From the NCBI GenBank assembly GCA_025356615.1, contig JANXSH010001284.1, positions 1-18,082 of the forward strand: 18,082 nucleotides of DNA, read 5' to 3'. Origin of the DNA: Planctomycetia bacterium (GTDB lineage Bacteria; Planctomycetota; Planctomycetia; Gemmatales; Gemmataceae). The notes under the pieces are model-generated. The model saw nothing but the letters and a program-made list of their open reading frames with translations, did not search any database and was not told where the DNA came from. This document shows, piece by piece, positions 7,207 to 15,312 of this stretch; the stretch's first letter is position 1; each line of letters opens with the position of its first letter. Both the position numbers and the translations under genes were made by a program.

Positions 7207-7542
7207 ATGGTCTTCTGGAAACAACTAGCCTTGATGGCCCTGACCCTGGCAGCGGTGGCCGCGACGACGCCGGTCGCGAATGCTGGCTATCACGGTCGAG
7301 GGGGTTACTATCGCCCGTACTACGGCGGCTACAGTGGCTACTACGGCTACCCTGTAGTAGGCGTCGTCATCGTGCCGCGTCCGGTGATCATCGTCCAGCA
7401 GCCGGTAGTCGTCGGCGCTCCCCTCGTGGCGGTTCCCGGTCCTTCCGCCTACCCGCCAGCTCTGACACCCGTTTCGCCAATACCTCCTGCCCAACTCCGT
7501 GTCGCTCCGGTGCCGGACCCGGAAACGCCGCGAGTTCCTTGA
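7207..7542 (+). CDS. Small secreted Tyr/Gly/Pro-rich protein
   Basis: The protein has 111 residues. It begins with a clear signal peptide (MVFWKQLALMALTLAAVAATTPVANA) followed by GYHGRGGYYRPYYGGYSGYYGYP. Next comes a hydrophobic valine/proline stretch (VVGVVIVPRPVIIVQQPVVV) and a proline-rich tail. No catalytic motif is visible and I cannot assign a family. GGAGA lies about 9 bases before the ATG. It is divergent from the TIGR03000-type gene and, like it, is exported and rich in Gly and Tyr, so both may contribute to the cell surface. A strong hairpin follows the stop codon. Confidence 0.75.
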   Translation: MVFWKQLALMALTLAAVAATTPVANAGYHGRGGYYRPYYGGYSGYYGYPVVGVVIVPRPVIIVQQPVVVGAPLVAVPGPSAYPPALTPVSPIPPAQLRVAPVPDPETPRVP

Positions 7543-7554
7543 TCGCCAGAACTT

Positions 7555-7592
7555 CCCCATGCGCTCTGCTTGTAGGAGAGGAGCGCATGGGG
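7555..7592. terminator. Terminator-like hairpin between convergent genes
   Basis: A perfect 12-bp stem, CCCCATGCGCTC (7555-7566) pairing with GAGCGCATGGGG (7581-7592), encloses a 14-nt loop. It lies 12 bp after the stop of the small secreted protein gene and 17 bp from the stop of the convergent minus-strand gene. It could serve both directions. No long T-run follows on either strand. Confidence 0.65.
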
Positions 7593-7609
7593 AGGTGTTC
7601 ACATCGTTG

Positions 7610-8248
7610 TCACCCACAACATCCCGACCAGTAGGACCAGTAGGGCCAAGTCAGCCCCAACCCGACCACCAGTAGCACGCCCACGGCGGCGGCGCGGAGC
7701 ATCGTCGTCGCGTAGCCGCGCGTCAGATCCTCGAGGCGCAGGTAGCCCGTCACGACGAGCAACACCGCGAGCAGCCCGGCCAGGATTCGGCCGGCGATCA
7801 GGTGCCGGTCACTCATTTGCTGCTGTCGGACGACGCGAGAGACCTCTTGCAGATACGTCCGATTCACGCGGACATGATATTGCGCGACGAGCAGGCGCTG
7901 GTCATCGACGATCGGCCCGACGGCGGGTTCGCCGATGCTGCGAACCACCCCCACGCTGACGAGATAGTCCGGGTCGAGAACCTCTTTGCTCGGACGCCAG
8001 AAGGTGCCCAACTTCTCGGCGAGTTGCTGGCGGACTCGCTCTTGCGCTTTCTCGAGGGCGCGCTCGCGGGCCGCCACCGCATCGAGGCCGTAGCCCTTGA
8101 CGATGTCCTCCTCCCGGTCGGGAGGCGTCTCCGCCTGGGCCTTCACGGCGCGGGTCGGGGGTTTGCGGTTGGCCCCCTCGGATCGAAGGCCGACCAGGCC
8201 CGCACACAGCCCGGCGAGTACCAGGAGTCCCACCCAAATCGAACGCAT
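7610..8248 (-). CDS. Membrane protein with N-terminal signal anchor and LPP20-like middle
   Basis: The protein has 212 residues. An N-terminal hydrophobic segment (MRSIWVGLLVLAGLCAGLVGL) is a signal peptide or anchor. The middle part, about 50-145 (GYGLDAVAARERALEKAQERV, later QYHVRVNRTYL), has the spaced-alanine helix followed by beta strands that I associate loosely with LPP20/flagellar-assembly-type lipoprotein domains. Two membrane helices follow at about 151-171 and 185-203. I chose the ATG at 8248 because GAGGAG precedes it at normal spacing. It starts 25 bp after the kinase stop on the same strand and is probably the last gene of that operon. Its role is unknown; a membrane partner or substrate of the kinase is a guess from context. 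Confidence 0.75.
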   Translation of the reverse strand: MRSIWVGLLVLAGLCAGLVGLRSEGANRKPPTRAVKAQAETPPDREEDIVKGYGLDAVAARERALEKAQERVRQQLAEKLGTFWRPSKEVLDPDYLVSVGVVRSIGEPAVGPIVDDQRLLVAQYHVRVNRTYLQEVSRVVRQQQMSDRHLIAGRILAGLLAVLLVVTGYLRLEDLTRGYATTMLRAAAVGVLLVVGLGLTWPYWSYWSGCCG

Positions 8249-8273
8249 GGTCCAGTCTCCTCTTCGGTGGTCC

Positions 8274-9815
<1,542 letters not shown>

Positions 9816-9842
9816 TACATCCTCCTCGCGGCAGAACGTCAG

Positions 9843-11174
9843 TCAGGTGGCGGACTCGATGGCAAAGCTGATGTCGTCCCCCGAGACGCTGGCGTCGGGG
9901 GGGAGCATCGTTCGGCCGTTGCATTTCATGCCGTTGACGAGCATCGTCGCGGACGCCCGCAGGCCGAGGCCGTCCCGGTGGCGGAACAGCACGAGGGGCT
10001 TGTCCCGATCGGGGATCACGACGTGCGACTGGGGCGACCCGCCCAGGACGAGCGTCTCGGCCATGAGCAGCACGCCCTCGACGGAGGTCGGCAGGCGGTG
10101 CCCGCTGACGAGGTCCAGCCGGGCCGACCCACTGCCGGGCACGGGCAACAGGAACTGGAACTGGCACGACGAGCCGAGCGTCACGCGGTCCCCCGGCTGG
10201 AGTAAGGCGCGGGTGACGGCGACGCCGTTGACGAGGATCGGCCGGACCGCCTCGACGACGTAGCCTTCGGCGTCGCGGGCCAGGGTCGCGTGCAATCGCG
10301 ACACGTCGGCGACGATCGGCACATCGACGCGCGCCCCCGGCAGCGCCTGGCCGAACGTGAGTCGATTCCCGAGACAGACGAGATAGCCGCCCACGCCGTC
10401 GATCCACAGGAAGAAGCGCGGCGGCGCGGTCTCGGTCGGGACGCCGTTCTCGTCGGGGCCGGGGTGCGGTGCCGTCACGGGTTCGAGCGCGCGCCAGGCG
10501 CGGTTGCGGAGCGCCCGCGCCTCGGCGTGCTGAGGCGCGGCGGCGAGGACTTGTTCGGACAGTTCGACGACCGCTTGCCACGCTTCCCGTCGCCCGGCGT
10601 CGTGCAATCGCATGAGCAGATCGGGGAACGTCGCTTGGTGTCGAGCGAGGTCGGCCCGGAACCCTTCGAGTCGGACGTTGACGCCGAGGAGCCGGCCCGC
10701 CTGAGAGGCGGCTTCCGTGGCGAGGCTGAAGTCGCCCCGCGCGGCCAACTCTCGCGCCCGCAGCCAGTCGCGGAGACCTTCTTCGAGGACGCCCAACTCC
10801 GGGGCGTGGACGTTGCGTTGGCGCAGGCGAGTGACGACCTCCTCGGCCCCGCTGAGGTTCCCCGCCTGGAGCGCGGCGCGGGCCTCGGTGACGCCGAGCG
10901 CCGCGAGCGACTGCCGCAGTCGATCGCCGGCGCGAACCGTCGTGCCGAGTTTTTCCGCCGCCATCAGGTCCGCCCAGGCGGCCTCGGCGTCCTCATTCTG
11001 GAAGTGGCGCTCGCCGCGCTCGACGTGGACTCGGCCCAGGTCGAGCAGCAGCGAACTGACCTTGCGGTGGTTCCGCACGGCGGGCAACTCCAGCAGGCGC
11101 AGCGCCTCATCGAGCCGCCCCGTCCGGAGCGCCTCCTGAGCCTGCCGCAGAGTCATCCACGCGAAACCGAACAT
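9843..11174 (-). CDS. TPR-like and FHA domain protein
   Basis: The protein has 443 residues. The first 230 residues are helical and alanine/leucine-rich, in the manner of tetratricopeptide-like repeats (QAQEALRTGRLDEALRLLEL near 11-30; AWQAVVELSEQVLAAAPQHAEA near 198-219). A short linker leads to an FHA domain at about 262-343, with SRLHATL at 292-298 and the NG turn at 316-317. A second, degenerate FHA-like segment covers about 370-440 (LVLGGSPQSHVVIPD, then MLVNGMKCNGR). FHA domains bind phosphothreonine, and the gene is 27 bp upstream of a Ser/Thr kinase on the same strand, so it is a likely effector or scaffold of that kinase. No signal peptide is present. GGAG lies just upstream of the ATG. 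Confidence 0.88.
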   Translation of the reverse strand: MFGFAWMTLRQAQEALRTGRLDEALRLLELPAVRNHRKVSSLLLDLGRVHVERGERHFQNEDAEAAWADLMAAEKLGTTVRAGDRLRQSLAALGVTEARAALQAGNLSGAEEVVTRLRQRNVHAPELGVLEEGLRDWLRARELAARGDFSLATEAASQAGRLLGVNVRLEGFRADLARHQATFPDLLMRLHDAGRREAWQAVVELSEQVLAAAPQHAEARALRNRAWRALEPVTAPHPGPDENGVPTETAPPRFFLWIDGVGGYLVCLGNRLTFGQALPGARVDVPIVADVSRLHATLARDAEGYVVEAVRPILVNGVAVTRALLQPGDRVTLGSSCQFQFLLPVPGSGSARLDLVSGHRLPTSVEGVLLMAETLVLGGSPQSHVVIPDRDKPLVLFRHRDGLGLRASATMLVNGMKCNGRTMLPPDASVSGDDISFAIESAT

Positions 11175-11198
11175 TCATCAACTCCAAATCGATCGAAG

Positions 11199-11278
11199 GT
11201 AGGGTGGGTCGAGCAACGCGAGGCCCACCGTTGCGGGTCGCCCCTTTGGTGGGCCTCGCTCCGCTCGACCCACCCTAC
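11199..11278. repeat. 80-bp nested inverted repeat
   Basis: The outer arms GTAGGGTGGGTCGAGC (11199-11214) and 11263-11278 are perfect complements. The inner arms GCGAGGCCCACC (11218-11229) and 11248-11259 are also perfect, and only an 18-nt loop remains. The element nearly fills the 113-bp gap between two minus-strand genes. GTAGGGTGGGTCGAGC-type hairpins resemble interspersed repeats I know from several bacterial genomes. It has no open frame. In RNA it would form a very stable hairpin and may uncouple the expression of the genes on either side. Confidence 0.85.
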
Positions 11279-11287
11279 GTTCTGTCG

Positions 11288-12073
11288 TTACTTCCCGCCG
11301 ACGATTTCCTTCTTGGGGGCGTCGCCGAAGCGGGTCTCGATGAAGCTGTCGGTTTCCTTGGTCTGCTGCGTCTTGCGCTCGTCGGCCTGCGGGACGCGCA
11401 GCTCGCCGCGCAGCTTGCGCGACTCCTTGAGAACGTCGATCCGGTCGCGGACGCTCTCCATGTCCTTGCGGATCTTGCGGTAGCCCGCGTCGTCGATCGA
11501 CGACTCGCTCGACGCCTGGGCCTGGCGCTCCTCGGCGAGGAGGGTTTCGAGTTGCTGGAGGTCCGAGGTCATCTGGTTGCGGTTGGCCAGCAACTCGTTC
11601 AGCTTCTTCTTCTCGAGCGTCAGGTGACGACGCTTCGCGGCGATCGTGTCTTCTCTGCTCTTGAGGTTGTCCTCGGCCGCCTTGAAGGCCTGCGCGTCGA
11701 TGCGGAGGTCGTCGCGGGTGTAGCGGCTGCCGCCGAAGACGACGAACGTCGAGTCGCCCATGTCCTTGCGGAGGTCGCGGAGTCGGCCTTCCTCGAGGAC
11801 GAGGTTGGCCTTCAGCTTGACGACCTCGCGCTCCATCTTCAGGAGATCGACGGTCATGCAGGCGACCTTGTCTAGATGCTTCTCGTCGTCCTTCTGGAGG
11901 TTCTTCACCTCCATCCTGAGCCGCTCGATCTCGTCCTCGGCCGGTACCGCCGCCTTGGCCCAGTCGCGGACCTTGCAGGCGTTCATCCGGAAGTGGCTGC
12001 CGAGCCACGTCCCCTTGACCACGACCAGGGCGACGACGACGGCCACCGCCGCGATCAATACTTTCTTGCACAT
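11288..12073 (-). CDS. Membrane-anchored coiled-coil protein
   Basis: The protein has 261 residues. One membrane helix at about 5-24 (VLIAAVAVVVALVVVKGTWLG) follows MCKK. Long charged helices then run from about 50 to 235 (for example IERLRMEVKNLQKDDEKHLD and HLTLEKKKLNELLANRNQM), with a short non-helical stretch (GDSTFVVFGGSRYTRDDLR) near 105-125. It probably sits in the inner membrane with a long coiled coil, on the periplasmic or cytoplasmic side. I have seen related hypothetical proteins in planctomycetes but know no function. The ATG at 12073 is preferred because AAGGGGAT lies upstream and the membrane helix begins there; the frame stays open to 12214. It is the first of four minus-strand genes and divergent from peptide deformylase. 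Confidence 0.8.
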   Translation of the reverse strand: MCKKVLIAAVAVVVALVVVKGTWLGSHFRMNACKVRDWAKAAVPAEDEIERLRMEVKNLQKDDEKHLDKVACMTVDLLKMEREVVKLKANLVLEEGRLRDLRKDMGDSTFVVFGGSRYTRDDLRIDAQAFKAAEDNLKSREDTIAAKRRHLTLEKKKLNELLANRNQMTSDLQQLETLLAEERQAQASSESSIDDAGYRKIRKDMESVRDRIDVLKESRKLRGELRVPQADERKTQQTKETDSFIETRFGDAPKKEIVGGK

Positions 12074-12220
12074 GATGCGGATCCCCTTGTCCTGAATGAG
12101 AGTCACGTTTGCGGAAGGGACCGATGGCGCAGGTCGCTCCGCCCTGTAATTGTATTCGCCGGCCACGCGCGGAGATTTTTCCGAAGGCGCGGATTGGGAG
12201 GAATCGGCCCCCATCCGCGC

Positions 12221-12250
12221 TTCTCATCCGGGGCCGTGGTTCGTTATAAT
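12221..12250 (+). promoter_or_regulatory. Sigma70-type promoter of the peptide deformylase gene
   Basis: A perfect TATAAT (12245-12250) lies 30 bp upstream of the start codon. TTCTCA at 12221-12226, 18 bp before it, matches the -35 consensus at four of six positions. The short predicted leader leaves little room for other regulation. Confidence 0.65.
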
Positions 12251-12280
12251 GTCCGTATCGAGACCGACTTCGGAGCTTTC

Positions 12281-12880
12281 ATGAACATCCTCCAGCCGCC
12301 CCTGAAAATTGTCCAATATCCGCACCCCGCGCTGCGCCACGAGGCGAGGCCGTTGACCGCGATCGACGACCAGAAGCGCCACGTCGCCGCCGCCATGCTG
12401 GATTTGATGTACGAACAGAACGGTCTCGGCCTCGCCGCGCCCCAGGTCGGCCTGCCGTTCCAGATGTTCGTCGTCAACTACACCGGCGACCCCGCCGAGA
12501 AGGAGTTCGAGGGCGTCTACATCAATCCGGTTATTTTGGAGAAAGAAGGCTCGGTGGAGGGGGATGAAGGCTGTCTGAGCTTTCCCCTCCTCTTCCGCAA
12601 GGTCCGCCGCGCTCGGATCGTGCGAGTCCAGGCGTACAGCCTGGCGGGCCAGCTGGTCGAACTCGAACTCAGCGACCTTCCCGCGAGGTTGTGGCAGCAC
12701 GAGGTCGATCACCTGCACGCGACTCTGTTCATCGACAAGCTCGGCGCGATAGGCCAACTAGCGGCACGTTCGGCGCTGCGCGAATTCGAGTACGAGTACA
12801 AGAAGGCCCAGCGAAGGGGTGAGATCCCGCTCGACGTGGACATCGAGAAGCGACTCGACGAGTTGGAGGGGCTGGCGTAA
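12281..12880 (+). CDS. def: Peptide deformylase
   Basis: The enzyme removes the formyl group from the initiator methionine of new proteins and is a cytoplasmic metallohydrolase. All three signature motifs are present in the 199-residue product: GLGLAAPQVG (48-57), EGCLS (96-100, metal ligand C98) and HEVDH (140-144, ligands H140 and H144, catalytic E141). The third motif continues as LHATLFID rather than the commoner LNGILFID. The C-terminal helix is longer than in the E. coli enzyme (169 residues) and ends in a charged tail. The ATG at 12281 opens the conserved N-terminus (ILQPPLKIVQYPHPALR). The upstream Shine-Dalgarno is weak (GGAG near 12272). The gene is single, with its own promoter, and is convergent with a Uma2 gene 5 bp away. 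Confidence 0.97.
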   Translation: MNILQPPLKIVQYPHPALRHEARPLTAIDDQKRHVAAAMLDLMYEQNGLGLAAPQVGLPFQMFVVNYTGDPAEKEFEGVYINPVILEKEGSVEGDEGCLSFPLLFRKVRRARIVRVQAYSLAGQLVELELSDLPARLWQHEVDHLHATLFIDKLGAIGQLAARSALREFEYEYKKAQRRGEIPLDVDIEKRLDELEGLA

Positions 12881-12885
12881 GAGGA

Positions 12886-13617
12886 TCACGGCTGGGCGAG
12901 GAGGCGTTGCAGTTCGGCTAATTCTTCTGGTGTTGCTTGTTGGGTTAATTGCCTTTTAGCCAGGTGAACCAACCGCTGGAGCCGTCGTTCGGCAACATTC
13001 ATTTGCTGGACGGCGAGATCCCGCTGGACCGATTCCGCGTGGAGGTCTTCCTGTTCATCCCATGTTCGAAAGCGTCGCCCGTCGGCGTGGCGCGGCACCA
13101 GTTTCGGTCCCGACGAGTCGAACCGAATCCCCATCTTTGGGCTGACGAAGTCGGCGACATCGTGGATCCGACGAAGAGTCGTCTTGCCCCGAATGTAAAT
13201 CGTCAGGTCGTTGGTCTCGGGGTCGTAGATGTAGAACTCCTCGGCCCCGTGTTCGCTAAAGAATGCCAACTTGTGGGTCATCTCCTGCCAACTATTGCTC
13301 GGCGAGATGAACTCGAAGACGACGGTCATCGGCACGTCGTCCTCTTCCCACTGCCTGTAAGAACTACGATGTTTTTTGGGGCGACCGAAGACGACGAAGA
13401 CATCCGGGGCGAAACGTTCCGCCGGGTGGCCTTCGCGGGCGTACCAGAGCATGTTGCCGCCGACGAACACGTCCTCGCGGTCGCGGTACAGGCCCGCGAG
13501 GTTGGCCGCGATGGTGGTGATCCACCAGAATTGCTTGCTGTTGTCGGCCATGGGCAGCCCGTCGTCTTCGGGGTACTCGACCACGGCCGGCGCGGTCTGC
13601 GTGTTCAGCTGGATCAT
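12886..13617 (-). CDS. Uma2 family (DUF820) putative endonuclease, copy 1
   Basis: The protein has 243 residues. The Uma2 fold is a PD-(D/E)XK nuclease type; visible elements are RFAPDVFVVFG (D72) and TVVFEFISPSN (E102, SPSN 105-108), followed by AEEFYIYDPETNDLTIYIRG. The C-terminal third is helical and charged. The ATG at 13617 (MIQLNTQTAP) is preferred over an in-frame one 18 bases upstream because AAGGA lies before it and the paralogue next door starts at the same residue. No activity is proven for such stand-alone planctomycete copies, which are often present in dozens per genome. It is a tandem paralogue of the 13694-14512 gene, with nearly identical residues 1-80. Confidence 0.9.
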   Translation of the reverse strand: MIQLNTQTAPAVVEYPEDDGLPMADNSKQFWWITTIAANLAGLYRDREDVFVGGNMLWYAREGHPAERFAPDVFVVFGRPKKHRSSYRQWEEDDVPMTVVFEFISPSNSWQEMTHKLAFFSEHGAEEFYIYDPETNDLTIYIRGKTTLRRIHDVADFVSPKMGIRFDSSGPKLVPRHADGRRFRTWDEQEDLHAESVQRDLAVQQMNVAERRLQRLVHLAKRQLTQQATPEELAELQRLLAQP

Positions 13618-13638
13618 GGGTTGCGTCCTTCCCACGGC

Positions 13639-13667
13639 AAACTAACAGAATCCAGGACTCGAGACAA
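13639..13667 (-). promoter_or_regulatory. Putative promoter of Uma2 copy 1
   Basis: On the minus strand TTGTCT (complement of 13662-13667) and TAGTTT (complement of 13639-13644) are separated by 17 bp. The same arrangement, TTGTCT with 17 bp to TAGCCT, precedes Uma2 copy 2. This conservation between otherwise diverged leaders supports function. Confidence 0.45.
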
Positions 13668-13693
13668 TCAGAGGCGATCGGCGGACGTGAGGC

Positions 13694-14512
13694 TTACGGC
13701 TCCAAAAGGAGACGTTGCAACTCCGCCAACTCCTCCGAACGGATCTGGCTGGTTAGTTGCTTCGGCAACAACTCCGCAATCCGCTCGAGACGGCGCTGTA
13801 ACTTCTCGGAATTCGTAATTGCCGCATCACGTTCATCCGTGACCCGATCACGTTCATCCGTGACCCGATCACGTTCATCCGTGGCCCGATCACGTTCAGC
13901 CGTGACCCGATCACGTTCATCCGTGAGTCTTACGCGTTCGGCCTCCAGTTCCTCGACCGTGAGGAAGGGCCGACCGTCGGCGTGACGCAGCACGAGTTCC
14001 GGCCCCGAGAGGTCGAAGCGAATTCCCATGTTCGGGCTGACGAAATCGGCGACCTTGTAGACCCTGCGGAGAATCGCCCTGCCCCGGATGTAGACCTTCA
14101 GTTCATTCGTATCGGGGTCGTAGGTGTAGAATTCCTCGGCCCCGTAATCGCTATAAAAGAGCACCTTGTCGGTCATCATGTCGCGCGTATTGCTCGGCGA
14201 GAGGATCTCGAAGACGACGGTCATCGGCACGTCGTCCTCTTCCCACTGCTTGTAAGAGCTACGAGGACCCTTGGGGCGACCGAAGACGACGAAGACATCC
14301 GGGGCGAAGCGTTCGGCGGGGTCGCCCTCGCGGGCGTACCAGAGCATGTTGCCGCCGACGAACACGTCCTCGCGGTCGCGGTACAGGCCCGCGAGGTTGG
14401 CCGCGATGGTGGTGATCCACCAGAATTGCTTGCTGTTATCGGCCATGGGCAGCCCGTCGTCTTCGGGGTACTCGACCACGGATGGCGCGGTCTGCGTGTT
14501 CAGCTGGATCAT
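13694..14512 (-). CDS. Uma2 family (DUF820) putative endonuclease with heptad-repeat tail, copy 2
   Basis: The protein has 272 residues. The N-terminal part is almost the same as in copy 1 and holds the same PD-(D/E)XK-like elements (RFAPDVFVVFG, D72; VVFEILSPSN, E102). From residue 103 the two diverge markedly. After HADGRPFLTVEELEAERVRL a run of TDERDRV-type heptads (about 195-230) forms a predicted coiled coil that copy 1 lacks; the tail SEELAELQRLLLEP again resembles copy 1. The heptads come from a 21-bp tandem repeat. GGGAGGA precedes the ATG. A role in defence, repair or selfish maintenance cannot be decided from sequence; the catalytic residues appear intact. Confidence 0.9.
   Translation of the reverse strand: MIQLNTQTAPSVVEYPEDDGLPMADNSKQFWWITTIAANLAGLYRDREDVFVGGNMLWYAREGDPAERFAPDVFVVFGRPKGPRSSYKQWEEDDVPMTVVFEILSPSNTRDMMTDKVLFYSDYGAEEFYTYDPDTNELKVYIRGRAILRRVYKVADFVSPNMGIRFDLSGPELVLRHADGRPFLTVEELEAERVRLTDERDRVTAERDRATDERDRVTDERDRVTDERDAAITNSEKLQRRLERIAELLPKQLTSQIRSEELAELQRLLLEP
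13824..13928 (-). repeat. Five-copy 21-bp in-frame tandem repeat
   Basis: Five head-to-tail units with the consensus CGATCACGTTCATCCGTGAC plus C fill 13824-13844, 13845-13865, 13866-13886, 13887-13907 and 13908-13928. Units differ by one to three bases, and a sixth, decayed unit follows. Each unit encodes seven residues, one coiled-coil heptad, so changes in copy number keep the frame and lengthen or shorten the coil. Confidence 0.9.
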
Positions 14513-14536
14513 GGGTTGCGTCCTCCCTCATTCGAC

Positions 14537-14565
14537 AGGCTACCAGAAGTCGCGCCGGGAGACAA
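14537..14565 (-). promoter_or_regulatory. Putative promoter of Uma2 copy 2
   Basis: TTGTCT (complement of 14560-14565) and TAGCCT (complement of 14537-14542) lie 17 bp apart on the minus strand, in the same position relative to the start codon as in copy 1. The remainder of the 14513-14706 gap holds no gene I can support. A run of six A at 14611-14616 reads as T on the minus strand and might help end the Rrf2 transcript, but no clear stem precedes it. Confidence 0.4.
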
Positions 14566-14706
14566 TCGGATGTGTTTGGCTGTAGCTCTGAGAAATAGGA
14601 TGAGGAAGAAAAAAGGGTTCTCCGCCACACTTGCTGGGGACGAGGAGGGGAACGCAGGAGCCGCGCACGAAGTAAGCGGATTGTAACTATCCCCTTACGC
14701 TGCGAA

Positions 14707-15186
14707 TCAGCGATCGACGCCTTCCACCGCGATGGTGTCGAGAGGCTGGCGCTGGACGCCGGAAGGGAAGTCGCACAGGGGCTGACTGTCGCTCGGCTCC
14801 GAGAGGATCTCGGCCAGCGTCGTCGAGCGAAACGCCTCCTCGACGAGGGCGTGGGCCTGGTCGAGGCGCTTGTGCAGCGGGCACAGCCTTACCCCGTGCG
14901 ACTCTAGCCCCAGCGGACACGACTCGATGCGCCGGATCGGATCGACCGCGTTGACCACCTCCAGCATCGTCAGTTCGGTGGCCGACTTGGCGAGCGTGAT
15001 GCCCCCGCCGATGCCCCGCTGAGACTTCGCGATCCCCGCGTGGACGAGTTTTTGAATCACCTTGGCGAGGTAGGTCGGGGATACCTTCGTCGCTACCGCG
15101 ATTTGCTCCACGGTCCGCGCCCCGCTCGGTTTCGACGCGAGATACGCCACCGCGCGCAGCGCGTATTCGACTTTCTCGGAGAACAT
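14707..15186 (-). CDS. Rrf2 family transcriptional regulator
   Basis: The protein has 159 residues. It starts MFSEKVEYALRAVAYLA, the typical Rrf2 opening. The winged helix-turn-helix spans about 24-62 (TVEQIAVATKVSPTYLAKVI, then RGIGGG in the wing). The sensor region has RIESCPLGLESHGVRLCPLHKR with C90 and C102, plus C138 near the end. Rrf2 members such as IscR and NsrR use three cysteines or Cys/His sets to hold an Fe-S cluster. The spacing here differs from both, so H97, H105 or C138 might be the third ligand. The gene is divergent from a protoglobin gene, with an 18-bp inverted repeat between them, so it probably represses that gene and perhaps itself. The signal is likely NO, O2 or redox state, which is an inference. 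Confidence 0.92.
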   Translation of the reverse strand: MFSEKVEYALRAVAYLASKPSGARTVEQIAVATKVSPTYLAKVIQKLVHAGIAKSQRGIGGGITLAKSATELTMLEVVNAVDPIRRIESCPLGLESHGVRLCPLHKRLDQAHALVEEAFRSTTLAEILSEPSDSQPLCDFPSGVQRQPLDTIAVEGVDR

Positions 15187-15224
15187 CCCTCACCCCGTTC
15201 GTTCGACCGTCGGTTTGGATTCCA

Positions 15225-15253
15225 TTGACAGACATAGGCGGTTTGGCTATGAT
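15225..15253 (+). promoter_or_regulatory. Near-consensus sigma70-type promoter of the protoglobin gene
   Basis: TTGACA (15225-15230), a 17-bp spacer and TATGAT (15248-15253) give a promoter with a perfect -35 box and a five-of-six -10 box. Transcription would begin near 15260, about 50 bases before the start codon. Such a strong promoter suggests that expression is set by repression. Confidence 0.75.
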
Positions 15254-15262
15254 TTTCCACTA

Positions 15263-15280
15263 GAGGACAACATTGTCCTC
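15263..15280. promoter_or_regulatory. Candidate Rrf2 operator
   Basis: GAGGACAACATTGTCCTC is a perfect inverted repeat with 8-bp arms and a 2-bp centre. It lies just after the predicted transcription start of the protoglobin promoter, where a bound dimer would block the polymerase. Its position between the divergent Rrf2 and protoglobin genes makes Rrf2 the natural ligand. Binding is inferred, not shown. Confidence 0.65.
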
Positions 15281-15312
15281 AAATAGAGATCAAGCATTTG
15301 GAGGATTTGCTC

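Noticed and set aside
13824..13928. The 21-bp repeats as a CRISPR array
   Set aside because: The units are contiguous with no spacers, lie in frame within a gene, and no cas gene is present.
12886..14512. The Uma2 pair as a new defence system
   Set aside because: Uma2 genes occur in very high numbers in planctomycetes. No modification enzyme, helicase or toxin-antitoxin partner lies beside the pair, so nothing in the window supports defence.
14707..15186. Naming the Rrf2 gene nsrR or iscR
   Set aside because: The cysteine spacing (C90, C102, with no third cysteine in the usual place) does not match either subgroup, so a gene symbol would overstate the evidence.
15298..15312. TTG start of the protoglobin gene at 15298
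   Set aside because: It overlaps the GGAGGA ribosome-binding site that is ideally placed for the GTG at 15313.
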